A stretch of 46,120 nt of DNA from Frankia sp. QA3 (GCF_000262465.1 NZ_CM001489.1:6403002-6449121), one strand, 5' to 3'; shown: positions 32,360 to 40,268, numbered from the stretch's first letter. A program made the numbers and translations. Notes: generated by a model not told the origin, from the sequence alone.

Positions 32360-34099
32360 TCAGGCGGATTCGGCCCGAGGGGCCTCGTCGTCGTCGAGCG
32401 CGCCGATCGAGCTGATCGCGTCGGTGTCGGCCTCGGTGAGTTCCACGCCCGCGCCGGAGCCGCGCCCGCGGTTGCCGCGGCGGCGACGGCGGCGACGGAC
32501 CGGCTCGCCGACCGACTCGGGGGACAGCGTCGAGACGACGTGGGCGGTGTCGGTGTCGATGTCATCGGAGGTGAAGGTGTCCACGTCCGGTGCCGTGGCG
32601 GCCGGGTCGGTCTGTTCGCTGCCGTCGGCGGCGATGGTCAGGCCGGACGCGGCGGCCGCGGCACCGCCACCGCGAGTGCGGCGACGGGTGCGGGTGCGGG
32701 TGGACACCGGCGGGTTGTCCGTCTGGGACGCCTCGCGCCCGGAACGTGCTCCGCGGCGCCCGCCGCGACGGGACTCGCCGAGATCCTCGAGGTCCTCCGC
32801 GTCGAGCCCGGCGCGGGTACGCGCGGCGTGCGGGAGGGTGCCCTTGGCGTCCGTCGGGATGCCGAGAGCCTCGAACAGGTGCGGGGAGGTGGAGTACGTC
32901 TCGAGCGGGCCGTCGAACGGCAGCGCGAGCGCCTTGTTCACCAGCGTCCACCGGGGCAGGTCGTCCCAGTCGACGAAGGTGACGGCGACGCCGCTCTCGC
33001 CGGCGCGGCCGGTGCGGCCGATCCGGTGCAGGTAGACGTTCTCGTCCTCGGGGCACTGGTAGTTCACGACGTGGGTGACGCCGCTGATGTCGATGCCGCG
33101 GGCGGCCACGTCGGTGGCGACGAGGACGTCGACCTTGCCGGCCCGGAACGCGCGCAGCGCCTGCTCGCGCTGGCCCTGCCCGAGGTCGCCGTGCACGGCG
33201 GCGGCGGCGAACCCGCGCTTGTCCAGGTCCTCGGCGACCTTGTCCGCGGTGCGGCGGGTACGCACGAACACCATCGCGAGCCCGCGGCCACCCGCCTGCA
33301 GGACACGGGCGAGCACCTCCATCTTGTCCAGCGCGTGGGCGCGGAAGACGTGCTGGTGCGTGGTCGGCACCGTGCGGGTCTCGTCCGGCTGCTCGGCGCG
33401 GACGTGCACCGGCCGCTGCATGAACCGCCGGGCCAGCGAGATGACCGGGCCGGGCATGGTCGCGGAGAACAGCATGGTCTGTCGGCTGGTCGGCAGCTGC
33501 GCCATGATGCGCTCGACGTCGGGCAGGAAGCCCAGGTCGAGCATCTCGTCGGCCTCGTCGAGCACCAGGGTGCGCACGCCGGCGAGGTCGAGCACCCGCT
33601 GACGGGCGAGGTCGAGCAGCCGGCCCGGCGTGCCGACGACGATGTCGACACCGGCGCGCAGCGCGGTGAGCTGCGGCTCGTAGGCCCGCCCGCCGTAGAC
33701 GGACAGCACCCGAAGGCCACGGCGCGCACCGGCGCGGGTGACGTCGGACGTCACCTGGACGCACAGTTCACGGGTGGGCACGACGATGAGGGCCTGCGGC
33801 CGGCCGTCGGCACCCTCCTTCGCCGCCAGCGCCGTCTGTACGACGGGGATGCCGAAGGCGAGGGTCTTGCCGGTGCCGGTGCGGGCCTGACCGATGATGT
33901 CGTTGCGGGCCAGGGCGAGCGGAAGCGTCAGCTCCTGGATGGGGAAAGCGTGCACAATGCCCGCTTCGGTCAGCGCCTCGACCGTCTCGGTGCGAACTCC
34001 GAGGTCGGCGAAGGTGGGCGCGGCCGGCGTCGCGGGCGTGTCGGTCAGTGGTTGGGAAGTGGGGAGATCATCTGAGGGTGCTGCGGCTGTGACGGACAG
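32360..34099 (-). CDS. rhlE: DEAD-box ATP-dependent RNA helicase, apparent CTG start
   Basis: Unwinds RNA secondary structure in ribosome assembly or RNA turnover. The 579-residue product has all helicase motifs: Q motif FADLGVRTETVEAL...FPIQ, motif I ARTGTGKT, Ia VPTRELC, GTPGR, DEAD in LVLDEADEML, SAT in LFSATMP, VFVRTRRTADKV, DVAARGIDI and HRIGRTGR. A basic, Arg-rich tail with TRTRRRTRGGG and RRRRRRGNRGRG stretches follows from about 450. From GTG 33955 the Q-motif Phe would be lost. Reading up, no ATG, GTG or TTG occurs in frame before the stop near 34238; CTG at 34099 has AGGAG seven bases upstream and gives LSVTAAAPSDDLPTSQPLTD. So CTG initiation is the best reading; a sequencing frameshift is the alternative. 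Corresponds in position to M. tuberculosis rhlE (Rv3211). Confidence 0.88.
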   Translation of the reverse strand: MSVTAAAPSDDLPTSQPLTDTPATPAAPTFADLGVRTETVEALTEAGIVHAFPIQELTLPLALARNDIIGQARTGTGKTLAFGIPVVQTALAAKEGADGRPQALIVVPTRELCVQVTSDVTRAGARRGLRVLSVYGGRAYEPQLTALRAGVDIVVGTPGRLLDLARQRVLDLAGVRTLVLDEADEMLDLGFLPDVERIMAQLPTSRQTMLFSATMPGPVISLARRFMQRPVHVRAEQPDETRTVPTTHQHVFRAHALDKMEVLARVLQAGGRGLAMVFVRTRRTADKVAEDLDKRGFAAAAVHGDLGQGQREQALRAFRAGKVDVLVATDVAARGIDISGVTHVVNYQCPEDENVYLHRIGRTGRAGESGVAVTFVDWDDLPRWTLVNKALALPFDGPLETYSTSPHLFEALGIPTDAKGTLPHAARTRAGLDAEDLEDLGESRRGGRRGARSGREASQTDNPPVSTRTRTRRRTRGGGAAAAASGLTIAADGSEQTDPAATAPDVDTFTSDDIDTDTAHVVSTLSPESVGEPVRRRRRRRGNRGRGSGAGVELTEADTDAISSIGALDDDEAPRAESA

Positions 34100-34367
34100 C
34101 GGGACGCTCCTGGTCTTCTCTGAGCGGTGTCTACGCTGAACCCGCTCGCGGTGAGCCGCGCGGCGCCCGCGACCCGAAGTCCGTGTGCCCCGGCGCCGTG
34201 GACGGCTACTCTGGGTGCACAGGTGACGAGGCGACGCCTGCTACGCGACAGCCGAGGTGACATAATGACCTCTGGCTACGACCTAGCATAGCTGGTGTGA
34301 CGCCGAGTGGGGGCTCCTTGGCCGAGGTTTGCCGGCAGCAACGGCGGCGGGTGCCAGAATCGCGCCT

Positions 34368-35063
34368 GTGACGCAGACATCCTCCCCGCCGACCCACGTG
34401 CCCGGAGACCGGGCGGCCCCGCCGGACCAGGCAACCGTCGACCTGCTGGGCCTGCTTGCCTACGGTGAGCTGACCGCCTTCGAGCGGATGGCCACCGACG
34501 CGCGGATGTCACCGACTCTTGACGACAAGATCGCCCTGGCGGCCATGGCCGCCGCCGAGTTCTCCCACTTTCAGGCCATCTGCGAGGAACTCGACCGGCT
34601 CGGCGTCGACCGGGAGCACGCGATGGCACCGTTCATCGGCCCGCTGACCGCGTTCCACAACTCGACTGCCCCGGCCGACTGGCTGGAAAGCCTGGTCAAG
34701 GCGTACGTGGGCGACAACATCGCGGCCGACTTCTACCGCGAGATCGCCGAGCGCCTGCCCTCGCCCTCGCCCTCGCGTGAACTCGTCCTGAGCGTCCTCG
34801 ATGACACCGGTCACGCCGCGTTCGCGGTCGACCGGGTGCGGGCGGCGATCGAGGTCAACCCCACGGTCGCCGGCCGCCTCGCGCTGTGGGCCCGCCGGCT
34901 GGTCGGCGAGGCGCTCACCCAGGCGCAGCGGGTGGGGGTCGACCGGGACGCGCTGACCGGCCTGCTGGTCGGGGTCGGCGACCTGGATGCGCTGGCAGCG
35001 ATCTTCAACCGCATCATGGCCGCGCACGGCCGCCGGATGGCGGCGCTGGGCCTGTCGGCCTGA
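34368..35063 (+). CDS. Ferritin-like fold protein (Rv3210c-like)
   Basis: Probable di-metal four-helix protein of unknown reaction, sometimes compared with tRNA hydroxylase MiaE. The 231-residue product has LAYGELTAFERMATDARMSP with a metal-type Glu on the first helix and AAMAAAEFSHFQAICEEL with an ExxH pair, then FYREIAERL and LDDTGHAAFAVD with a second (D)xxH pair. The C-terminal helices (WARRLVGEALTQAQRVGV, FNRIMAAHGRRMAALGL) complete the bundle. The GTG start at 34368 has no ribosome-binding site; CAGAAT at 34355-34360 ends seven bases before it, which suggests a leaderless mRNA. Divergent from the DEAD-box gene and followed by a strong bidirectional hairpin. Order as in mycobacteria, from memory. 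Confidence 0.85.
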   Translation: MTQTSSPPTHVPGDRAAPPDQATVDLLGLLAYGELTAFERMATDARMSPTLDDKIALAAMAAAEFSHFQAICEELDRLGVDREHAMAPFIGPLTAFHNSTAPADWLESLVKAYVGDNIAADFYREIAERLPSPSPSRELVLSVLDDTGHAAFAVDRVRAAIEVNPTVAGRLALWARRLVGEALTQAQRVGVDRDALTGLLVGVGDLDALAAIFNRIMAAHGRRMAALGLSA

Positions 35064-35075
35064 CCACGGCCGCCG

Positions 35076-35108
35076 GGCGTGCCGGGCGGACAGGCCGCCC
35101 GGCACGCC
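35076..35108. terminator. Strong bidirectional hairpin terminator
   Basis: GGCGTGCCGGGCGG at 35076-35089 pairs perfectly with CCGCCCGGCACGCC at 35095-35108 (14 bp) across loop ACAGG. It sits between the convergent ferritin-like and DUF3107 genes. Confidence 0.85.
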
Positions 35109-35129
35109 GAGCCCGCGATCAGCCCGCGA

Positions 35130-35354
35130 TCAGGCGCCGAAGCCCACGCGACGCGGCCCGCTGGCGGCGATCTCCACATAGGCCAGAGAGGCGACCGGAA
35201 CCACCACCTGCCGACCCTTCTCGTCGGTGAGGGTCAGCACGCCGTTGTCGGCCTTGACCGCCTCACCCACCAGCGCGGCGACGGCCTCCGCGGACTGGTC
35301 GCTCTCAAGCACCAGTTCCCGGTTGACCTGCCGCACGCCGATCTTGACCTCCAC
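35130..35354 (-). CDS. DUF3107 small conserved protein (TB9.4-like)
   Basis: Function unknown. The 74-residue product VEVKIGVRQVNRELVLESDQSAEAVAALVGEAVKADNGVLTLTDEKGRQVVVPVASLAYVEIAASGPRRVGFGA matches, in length and pattern, the actinobacterial DUF3107 family that includes the M. tuberculosis Rv3208A protein (from memory): a beta-alpha-beta sequence ending in an IG.. RRVGFG tail. GTG 35354 is supported by GGAGG seven bases upstream. It is 136 bases downstream of the TetR gene on the same strand, as in mycobacteria, so a co-regulated pair is likely. Confidence 0.85.
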   Translation of the reverse strand: MEVKIGVRQVNRELVLESDQSAEAVAALVGEAVKADNGVLTLTDEKGRQVVVPVASLAYVEIAASGPRRVGFGA

Positions 35355-35490
35355 CCGATGACCTCCGCCTTTGTCGGACCTACACCCGGCGGACGAGCGC
35401 CGCCGATGTTGGATCACCGCCCACACTATGGCTTCCGGGACTTCTCCACCGGGACGGCATCGGCGTGTTCGCTCCCGGCACATCCGCCGC

Positions 35491-36189
35491 TCATGGGCCC
35501 GTGCGGGGCTCCTCGTGCGCGGGCCGGGGGTCGTGCGGGTCGGGGCGGGGGTCGTGGTGGTCCTGGCGGGGATACCCGCCGATGCCGCGCCAGGCCAGCT
35601 CCACCATCGACTCGATGGCCCGCTCCTTCGCCACGGTGCCGCCGCGGACCAGCCACCACCGGGAGGCCGTCTCGGCGAGTCCCACCAGCCCGACGGCGAG
35701 CAGGTCGGCCTCGTCCTGGGCGAGCCCGGTGTCGGCGACGATGGTCGCCGCGATGGAACGCACGCACTGGGCGAACGCGGTCTCGATGCGCTGGCGCACC
35801 GCGGGCACGCTGCGCAGGTCGGACTCCAGCACGAGCTGGTGGGCGCCGGACGGGTCGTTGACGAAGTCGAAGTACGCGCGCACGGAGCGCGCGATGCGCG
35901 CGTGGTTGTCCGTGGTGGAGGCGAGTGCCTCCTGGACGCTCGTGACGAGCTGGGTGGCATGTTCGTCGAGCAGCGCGAGATACAGCTCCAGCTTGCCGGG
36001 GAAGTGCTGGTAGAGCACCGGCTTACTGACGCCTGCCCGCTCGGCGATCTCGTCCATCGCGGCGGCGTGGTAGCCCTGGGCGACGAAGACCTCGCGGGCG
36101 GCTCCGAGGAGCTGGAAGCGGCGAGCGGTGCGGGGTAGCCGGGGAGTCCGTCCCGGGCGCGTGCCGGGCGAGGCTGGCTCGGCGGTCAC
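35491..36189 (-). CDS. TetR-family transcriptional regulator
   Basis: Homodimeric repressor with a helix-turn-helix N terminus and a ligand-binding C terminus. The 232-residue product has RRFQLLGAAREVFVAQGYHAAAMDEIAERAGVSKPVLYQHFPGKLELYLALLD at about 23-75, with the recognition helix VSKPVLYQHF. The C-terminal domain ends in a His/Pro/Arg-rich tail (HHDPRPDPHDPRPAHEEPRTGP). Start GTG 36189 has an excellent site, GGAGGT six bases upstream. It lies upstream of the DUF3107 gene; the order TetR-DUF3107 next to a ferritin-like and DEAD-box gene is shared with M. tuberculosis (Rv3208-Rv3208A). Its ligand and targets are not evident. Confidence 0.92.
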   Translation of the reverse strand: MTAEPASPGTRPGRTPRLPRTARRFQLLGAAREVFVAQGYHAAAMDEIAERAGVSKPVLYQHFPGKLELYLALLDEHATQLVTSVQEALASTTDNHARIARSVRAYFDFVNDPSGAHQLVLESDLRSVPAVRQRIETAFAQCVRSIAATIVADTGLAQDEADLLAVGLVGLAETASRWWLVRGGTVAKERAIESMVELAWRGIGGYPRQDHHDPRPDPHDPRPAHEEPRTGP

Positions 36190-36274
36190 CAGCGCACCTC
36201 CTGGTCGATGTGGTCAACCCTACCTTCGAACACCGGCCCGGCGGTGGCACCGGAACGCGACCACCGGGCCCCGG

Positions 36275-36305
36275 GGCCGGCCCACTGTCGCATAGTGAGC
36301 CGGCC
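36275..36305. terminator. Imperfect 11-bp hairpin upstream of TetR
   Basis: GGCCGGC (36275-36281) and CACT (36283-36286) pair with AGTG (36294-36297) and GCCGGCC (36299-36305), with one C/A mismatch and loop GTCGCAT. It is downstream of the small acidic gene and 86 bases before the TetR start, so it may terminate that gene or be a structured leader element. Confidence 0.55.
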
Positions 36306-36384
36306 GCGTGTCCTGTGGTGCGGCACCCATCGGTGGGTTCGACTCCCTCACCGGGCGGCGCTCGCCTGGCGGTGGTCGCCCGAA

Positions 36385-36454
36385 CGGGGATGCTCGCGTG
36401 CACGGGATGCTCGCGTGCACGGGATGGCTGCGTGCACCGGGATGGCTGCGTACA
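36385..36454 (+). repeat. 17-18 bp tandem repeats, four copies
   Basis: Units at 36385-36402, 36403-36419, 36420-36436 and 36437-36454, consensus CGGGATG(C/G)(T/C)(C/T)GCGTGCA with a few changes. They lie between the TetR start and the 3' end of the small acidic gene. No function evident. Confidence 0.85.
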
Positions 36455-36468
36455 CCGGGTGATCGCGC

Positions 36469-36669
36469 TCAGCGGTAGTCGTCGTCCTCATCGGTCTCGA
36501 CGACGATGCTCTGCTCGACGACGTCGAACTCGTTGGCCTCGCTCGGCGGCACGGGGGGCACCGGCGGTGCGCCCGTCGGCGGCCGGACCTCCTGGGCCTG
36601 CTCGGCCGCGTCGGCGTCCGGCGCCTCCAAGGGGAGGCCGGAGGCCGGCAGATCGGTGGGTACTCCCAT
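36469..36669 (-). CDS. Small acidic hypothetical protein (66 residues)
   Basis: Not recognised. MGVPTDLPASGLPLEAPDADAAEQAQEVRPP leads into a Pro/Val/Glu-rich centre and an acidic end (ANEFDVVEQSIVVETDEDDDYR). No membrane segment or motif. ATG 36669 is strongly supported by AGGAGG eight bases upstream, which is why I call it a gene although short. Divergent from ku (411 bases between starts), so it may share a promoter region with it; intrinsically disordered by composition. Confidence 0.7.
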   Translation of the reverse strand: MGVPTDLPASGLPLEAPDADAAEQAQEVRPPTGAPPVPPVPPSEANEFDVVEQSIVVETDEDDDYR

Positions 36670-37080
36670 GGGGACGTCCTCCTGCGCTCGTCGGTGTGGC
36701 GGCCCGCCGCGGCGGGTGCCGGATTCGGTCCAGACCCGGACCGGGTCCGGATCGCGATGTGCCCGGGATCGGGACGTCTCACGCGGAACCGTCCGACCCT
36801 CCCGGTCGGGCCGCCCGCCGGTCACCCATCCACCTCAACCGTCGTCTGGTGGACCGCGTCGCTCATCCCGGCATCGGTCCCGCCGCTGTCGCCGTCACGC
36901 CCGCACCTCTTCCGGCCGGTGCCGGCGGCGGTCGCTCGGTGTCGTCCGTGCCGTGTCCCCGCTTGCGATCCGCCGTGCCCTGGCTCGCGTCTGCTGATAA
37001 ATTCGGGCGTTTCCCTCATCTGGCTTACTCGTGGGCGTCCGGTGGGTCACCATGGTGGGTAATCGACGTGAGGGGCAAAC
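36670..37080. promoter_or_regulatory. 411-base divergent region upstream of ku
   Basis: No gene found. GATAAATT at 36996-37003 is the only AT-rich stretch and may mark the ku promoter; GAGGGGC before ATG 37081 is its ribosome-binding site. The rest is GC-rich with no clear repeat. Confidence 0.35.
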
Positions 37081-38193
37081 ATGCGTTCGATCTGGAAGGG
37101 TGTGATCTCCTTCGGCCTGGTGTCGATCCCGGTCCGGCTCTACCCCGCGACCCAGGAGCGAGACGTCGCGTTTCACCAGGTCAGGCGCTCGGACGGATCC
37201 CGCGTCCGGTATCGCAGAGTGGCGGAGGCCGACGGGGACGAGGTCAACTACGCCGACATAGCCAAGGGTTACGAGCTGCCGGACGGCCAGACCGTCGTGC
37301 TCACCGACGAGGACTTCGCGAACCTGCCGTTGTCCACCTCCCGGGCGATCGACGTGCTGGAGTTCGTCCCGCTGGAGCAGGTCGACCCGATCTACTTCGC
37401 CAAGAGCTACTACGTCGAACCGGACCGCACCGGCGCGAAGCCCTACGTGCTGTTGCGCGACGCGCTGGCCGAATCGGGTCGCGTCGCGCTGGTGAAGATA
37501 GCTCTGCGTCAGCGCGAGCAGCTCGCGACGCTCCGGGTGCGCGGCGGCATCTTCGTCCTGGAGACGATGATCTGGCCGGACGAGGTGCGCGAACCGGACT
37601 TCCCGTTCCTCGAGGAGGACGTCGAGGTGCACCCGCAGGAGCTGGCGATGGCCGCCTCGCTGATCGTCACCCTCGCCGCCGACTTCGATCCCACCCGGTT
37701 CACCGACGGGTACCGGGAGGCGTTGCAGTCGGTGATCGATGCCAAGATCGCCGGCCGTGAGGTGGTCAGCCCGCCGGCCGGCCCGCAGGAGGAGCCGGTC
37801 GGGGACCTGATGGCCGCGCTGCGTGCGAGTATCACCGCCGCCCGCCAGGACCACCCGGACGACGCCGGGGCCGACGAGGCCCCCACCGGCGCGGCGGGTG
37901 GCGAGAAGGCCGCCGCCGACGGGGCCGCGGTCGGGAGAAGCGCGGTCAGGACGGGCGCAGTGGATGGTCAGGGGTCGGACGGACCTTCGAAGGACGCGGG
38001 CTCGTCCGACGGCGCGTCCTCGGAGGCCGCGCCGTCGAGGGGAAGAACGTCGAAGGCCGCGCCGTCGAGGGGAAGAACGTCCAGGGCCGCGCCGTCGAAG
38101 GCCGCGCCGTCCAAGGGGACGGCGACCAAGGGCACGGCGAAGCCGAAGGCGACGCCCCCGAGGACCGCCGCGCCCACCCGGCGCTCCGCCTGA
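37081..38193 (+). CDS. ku: DNA end-binding protein Ku
   Basis: Homodimeric ring protein that clamps double-strand DNA ends and recruits LigD in bacterial end joining. The 370-residue product has the Ku core from MRSIWKGVISFGLVSIPVRLYPA through FHQVRRSDGSRVRYRRV, YADIAKGYE, IDVLEFVPLEQVDPIYFAKSYYVEPD, LRGGIFVLETMIWPDEVREP and FTDGYREALQSVIDAKIAGREV (about 1-240). The rest is an Ala/Ser/Lys tail with repeated SRGRTSKAAPSRGRTSRAAPSKAAPSKGT units at about 318-360; lysine-rich Ku tails promote DNA threading and LigD contact in other bacteria. ATG 37081 follows GAGGGGC. Neither ligD nor other end-joining genes are in the window. Convergent with the CsbD-like gene, 31 bases apart. Confidence 0.95.
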   Translation: MRSIWKGVISFGLVSIPVRLYPATQERDVAFHQVRRSDGSRVRYRRVAEADGDEVNYADIAKGYELPDGQTVVLTDEDFANLPLSTSRAIDVLEFVPLEQVDPIYFAKSYYVEPDRTGAKPYVLLRDALAESGRVALVKIALRQREQLATLRVRGGIFVLETMIWPDEVREPDFPFLEEDVEVHPQELAMAASLIVTLAADFDPTRFTDGYREALQSVIDAKIAGREVVSPPAGPQEEPVGDLMAALRASITAARQDHPDDAGADEAPTGAAGGEKAAADGAAVGRSAVRTGAVDGQGSDGPSKDAGSSDGASSEAAPSRGRTSKAAPSRGRTSRAAPSKAAPSKGTATKGTAKPKATPPRTAAPTRRSA

Positions 38194-38223
38194 CCGGGCC
38201 GGGTGGGCGGCGCGGGGCCGGGG

Positions 38224-38397
38224 CTAGCGGCGGAAGGAGTCCTTGGCCTTCTCGCCGGCGTTGCGCAGGTCGGCGACACTGCGCTCGCCCGTGCCCTCGG
38301 CCCGCAGGTCCCGGTTGTCGGTGGCCTTCCCGGCCGTCTCCTTGCCCCGTCCTCGCAGCTCGTCCACCTTGTTCCTGACCTTGTCGACGAAGGACAC
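38224..38397 (-). CDS. CsbD-like small stress protein
   Basis: Small hydrophilic protein of unknown activity; CsbD relatives are general-stress proteins. The 57-residue product MSFVDKVRNKVDELRGRGKETAGKATDNRDLRAEGTGERSVADLRNAGEKAKDSFRR carries the G-K-ETAGKATDNRDLRAEG core of CsbD, with high charge and no aromatic core. GTG 38397 is supported by GGGAG nine bases upstream. Upstream, divergent MoeZ begins 236 bases away; convergent with ku. Confidence 0.85.
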   Translation of the reverse strand: MSFVDKVRNKVDELRGRGKETAGKATDNRDLRAEGTGERSVADLRNAGEKAKDSFRR

Positions 38398-38632
38398 CGC
38401 ACTCAACTCCCCACGGGGTGTGGTCATCTGGTCATCGTCGGTGTACCCAGCGGGGTCCGGGGAACACGCCGGGGGTGCCAGACGCTGCACCGAAGGGAGT
38501 GGTTCAGCGCGAGGTCCGCCGGGCGGAAGCGGCAGCGGGCGCGCGGATCCGGCGCTGGATGACTCACTTCCCGACGAGGCCGCGCAGCGATGTGGCATCG
38601 TCGAAGAACGACACCGAACGCGAGGAGCAAGA

Positions 38633-39805
38633 GTGTCCCTTCCGCCCCTGGTCGACCCCGCCGAGGGCCTGACCGTCGACGAGGTTCGCCGGTACTCCAG
38701 GCATCTGATCATCCCGGATGTCGCCATGGACGGCCAGAAGCGGCTGAAGAACGCCAGGGTGCTTGCAGTGGGCGCCGGCGGGCTCGGCTCGCCGACCCTG
38801 ATGTACCTGGCGGCCGCGGGCGTCGGAACGCTCGGCATCGTGGAGTTCGACACCGTCGACGAGTCGAACCTGCAGCGTCAGATCATTCACGGTCAGTCCG
38901 ATGTCGGCCGGTCGAAGGCCGAGTCGGCGCGGGACTCGGTCCGCAACATCAACCCGTACGTCAACGTGGTCCTGCACGAGACCCGGCTGGACACCTCCAA
39001 CGTGAAGGAGATCTTCAGCCAGTACGACCTCATCGTCGACGGGACCGACAACTTCGCCACCCGGTACCTGGTCAACGACGCGGCCGTCCTGCTCGGCAAG
39101 CCGTACGTCTGGGGCTCGATCTACCGGTTCGACGGCCAGGCCAGCGTCTTCTGGGCGGACCACGGTCCGTGCTACCGCTGCCTCTACCCGGAGCCCCCGC
39201 CCCCCGGGATGGTCCCGTCCTGCGCCGAGGGCGGCGTGCTCGGCGTGCTGTGCGCGTCGATCGCCTCCATCCAGACCACCGAGGCGATCAAGCTGCTGAC
39301 CGGGATCGGTGACCCGCTGGTCGGCCGGCTGATGGTCTACGACGCCCTCGAGATGACCTACCGCTCGATCAAGGTCCGCAAGGACCCGGAGTGCCCGCTG
39401 TGCGGGAAGAACCCGTCGATCACCGAGCTGATCGACTATGAGGCGTTCTGCGGCGTCGTCTCCGAGGAGGCCCAGCTCGCGGCCGCCGGTTCGACGATCA
39501 CCGCGAGCGAGCTCAAGGGCTGGCTGGACGCCGGCGAGCCGATCGAGCTGGTCGACGTCCGCGAGCCGGCCGAGTGGGAGATCGTCCGGATCCCCGGTGC
39601 CCGGCTGATCCCGAAGGGCGACCTGCCGGCCCACCTCGCCGAGCTGCCCCAGGACCGGCGGGTGGTCGTCTACTGCAAGTCCGGGGTGCGCTCCGCCGAT
39701 GCGCTCGCGACGCTCAAGGGCGCCGGGTTCTCCTCGGCCGTGCACGTCCAGGGCGGCGTGACGGCCTGGGCCACCCAGGTCGACAAGTCCCTGCCGGTCT
39801 ACTGA
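38633..39805 (+). CDS. moeZ: Adenylyltransferase/sulfurtransferase MoeZ
   Basis: Activates the C-terminal Gly of ubiquitin-like sulfur carriers (MoaD, ThiS, CysO) and loads them with sulfur. The 390-residue product has an E1-like N-terminal domain (GAGGLGSP at 47-54, DTVDESNLQRQIIHG, GTDNFATRYLVND) with two zinc pairs CYRC and CPLC, and a C-terminal rhodanese domain (VDVREPAEWE, VVVYCKSGVRSA with active-site Cys348). Length matches M. tuberculosis MoeZ/moeB1 (Rv3206c). GTG 38633 has GAGGAG five to six bases upstream. It precedes the ATL gene with a 47-base gap; the order MoeZ-alkyltransferase-like-AdnAB is conserved in actinobacteria. Confidence 0.95.
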   Translation: MSLPPLVDPAEGLTVDEVRRYSRHLIIPDVAMDGQKRLKNARVLAVGAGGLGSPTLMYLAAAGVGTLGIVEFDTVDESNLQRQIIHGQSDVGRSKAESARDSVRNINPYVNVVLHETRLDTSNVKEIFSQYDLIVDGTDNFATRYLVNDAAVLLGKPYVWGSIYRFDGQASVFWADHGPCYRCLYPEPPPPGMVPSCAEGGVLGVLCASIASIQTTEAIKLLTGIGDPLVGRLMVYDALEMTYRSIKVRKDPECPLCGKNPSITELIDYEAFCGVVSEEAQLAAAGSTITASELKGWLDAGEPIELVDVREPAEWEIVRIPGARLIPKGDLPAHLAELPQDRRVVVYCKSGVRSADALATLKGAGFSSAVHVQGGVTAWATQVDKSLPVY

Positions 39806-39852
39806 GCCGTGGGCGGGTCCGTCACCGGCGTGCGCCGGTCCGCGGGGTCGCG

Positions 39853-40251
39853 GTGAGCCGGCCCCGCGCCCGGCGCGACGCGCCGCCGGCGAGCCTGTCC
39901 GCCGGGCTCGGCACCCGGATCCGCCTCGGCGGGGCCGAGCCGAGCCCGCACGCCGCCGAGGTGCTCGACGCGGTCGCCCGGATCCCGGCCGGCAAGGTGA
40001 TGACCTACGGCGACGTCGCCGAGTACGTCGGCGCGGGCACCGGCCGGACCGTCGGCGCGGCGCTGTCCCGCTACGCGGACGACGACCTGCCGTGGCACCG
40101 GGTCATCCGGGCGTCCGGCGAGCCGAACCCGGCCGCGCCGGCCGAGGCGCTGCGCCGGCTCGCGGCCGACCGCACCCCACTGTCGGCGAACGGCGAGCGG
40201 GTCGACCTCATCGCCGCCAGATGGGACGGGACGCCGGTCTCGCCGGCCTGA
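39853..40251 (+). CDS. Alkyltransferase-like (ATL) protein, MGMT family
   Basis: DNA-binding relative of O6-alkylguanine transferases that flags lesions for nucleotide excision repair but cannot repair them itself. The 132-residue product has the MGMT DNA-binding domain: VLDAVARIPAGKVMTYGDVAEYVGAGTGRTVGAALSRY and DDLPWHRVIRASGEPN. The usual active-site PCHR is PWHR here (Trp81), the hallmark of ATLs. Start GTG 39853; no strong ribosome-binding site, and it may be read with MoeZ. In M. tuberculosis the corresponding gene (Rv3204) sits in the same block. A hairpin at 40269-40290 follows. Confidence 0.88.
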   Translation: MSRPRARRDAPPASLSAGLGTRIRLGGAEPSPHAAEVLDAVARIPAGKVMTYGDVAEYVGAGTGRTVGAALSRYADDDLPWHRVIRASGEPNPAAPAEALRRLAADRTPLSANGERVDLIAARWDGTPVSPA

Positions 40252-40268
40252 CCGGGCGGGCCGGACCG

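Noticed and set aside
36345..36375. tRNA T-arm-like sequence (GGGTTCGACTCCC)
   Set aside because: The T loop is convincing but the T stem has a mismatch, no matching seven-base acceptor strand lies 60-70 bases upstream, and no D or anticodon arm can be drawn.
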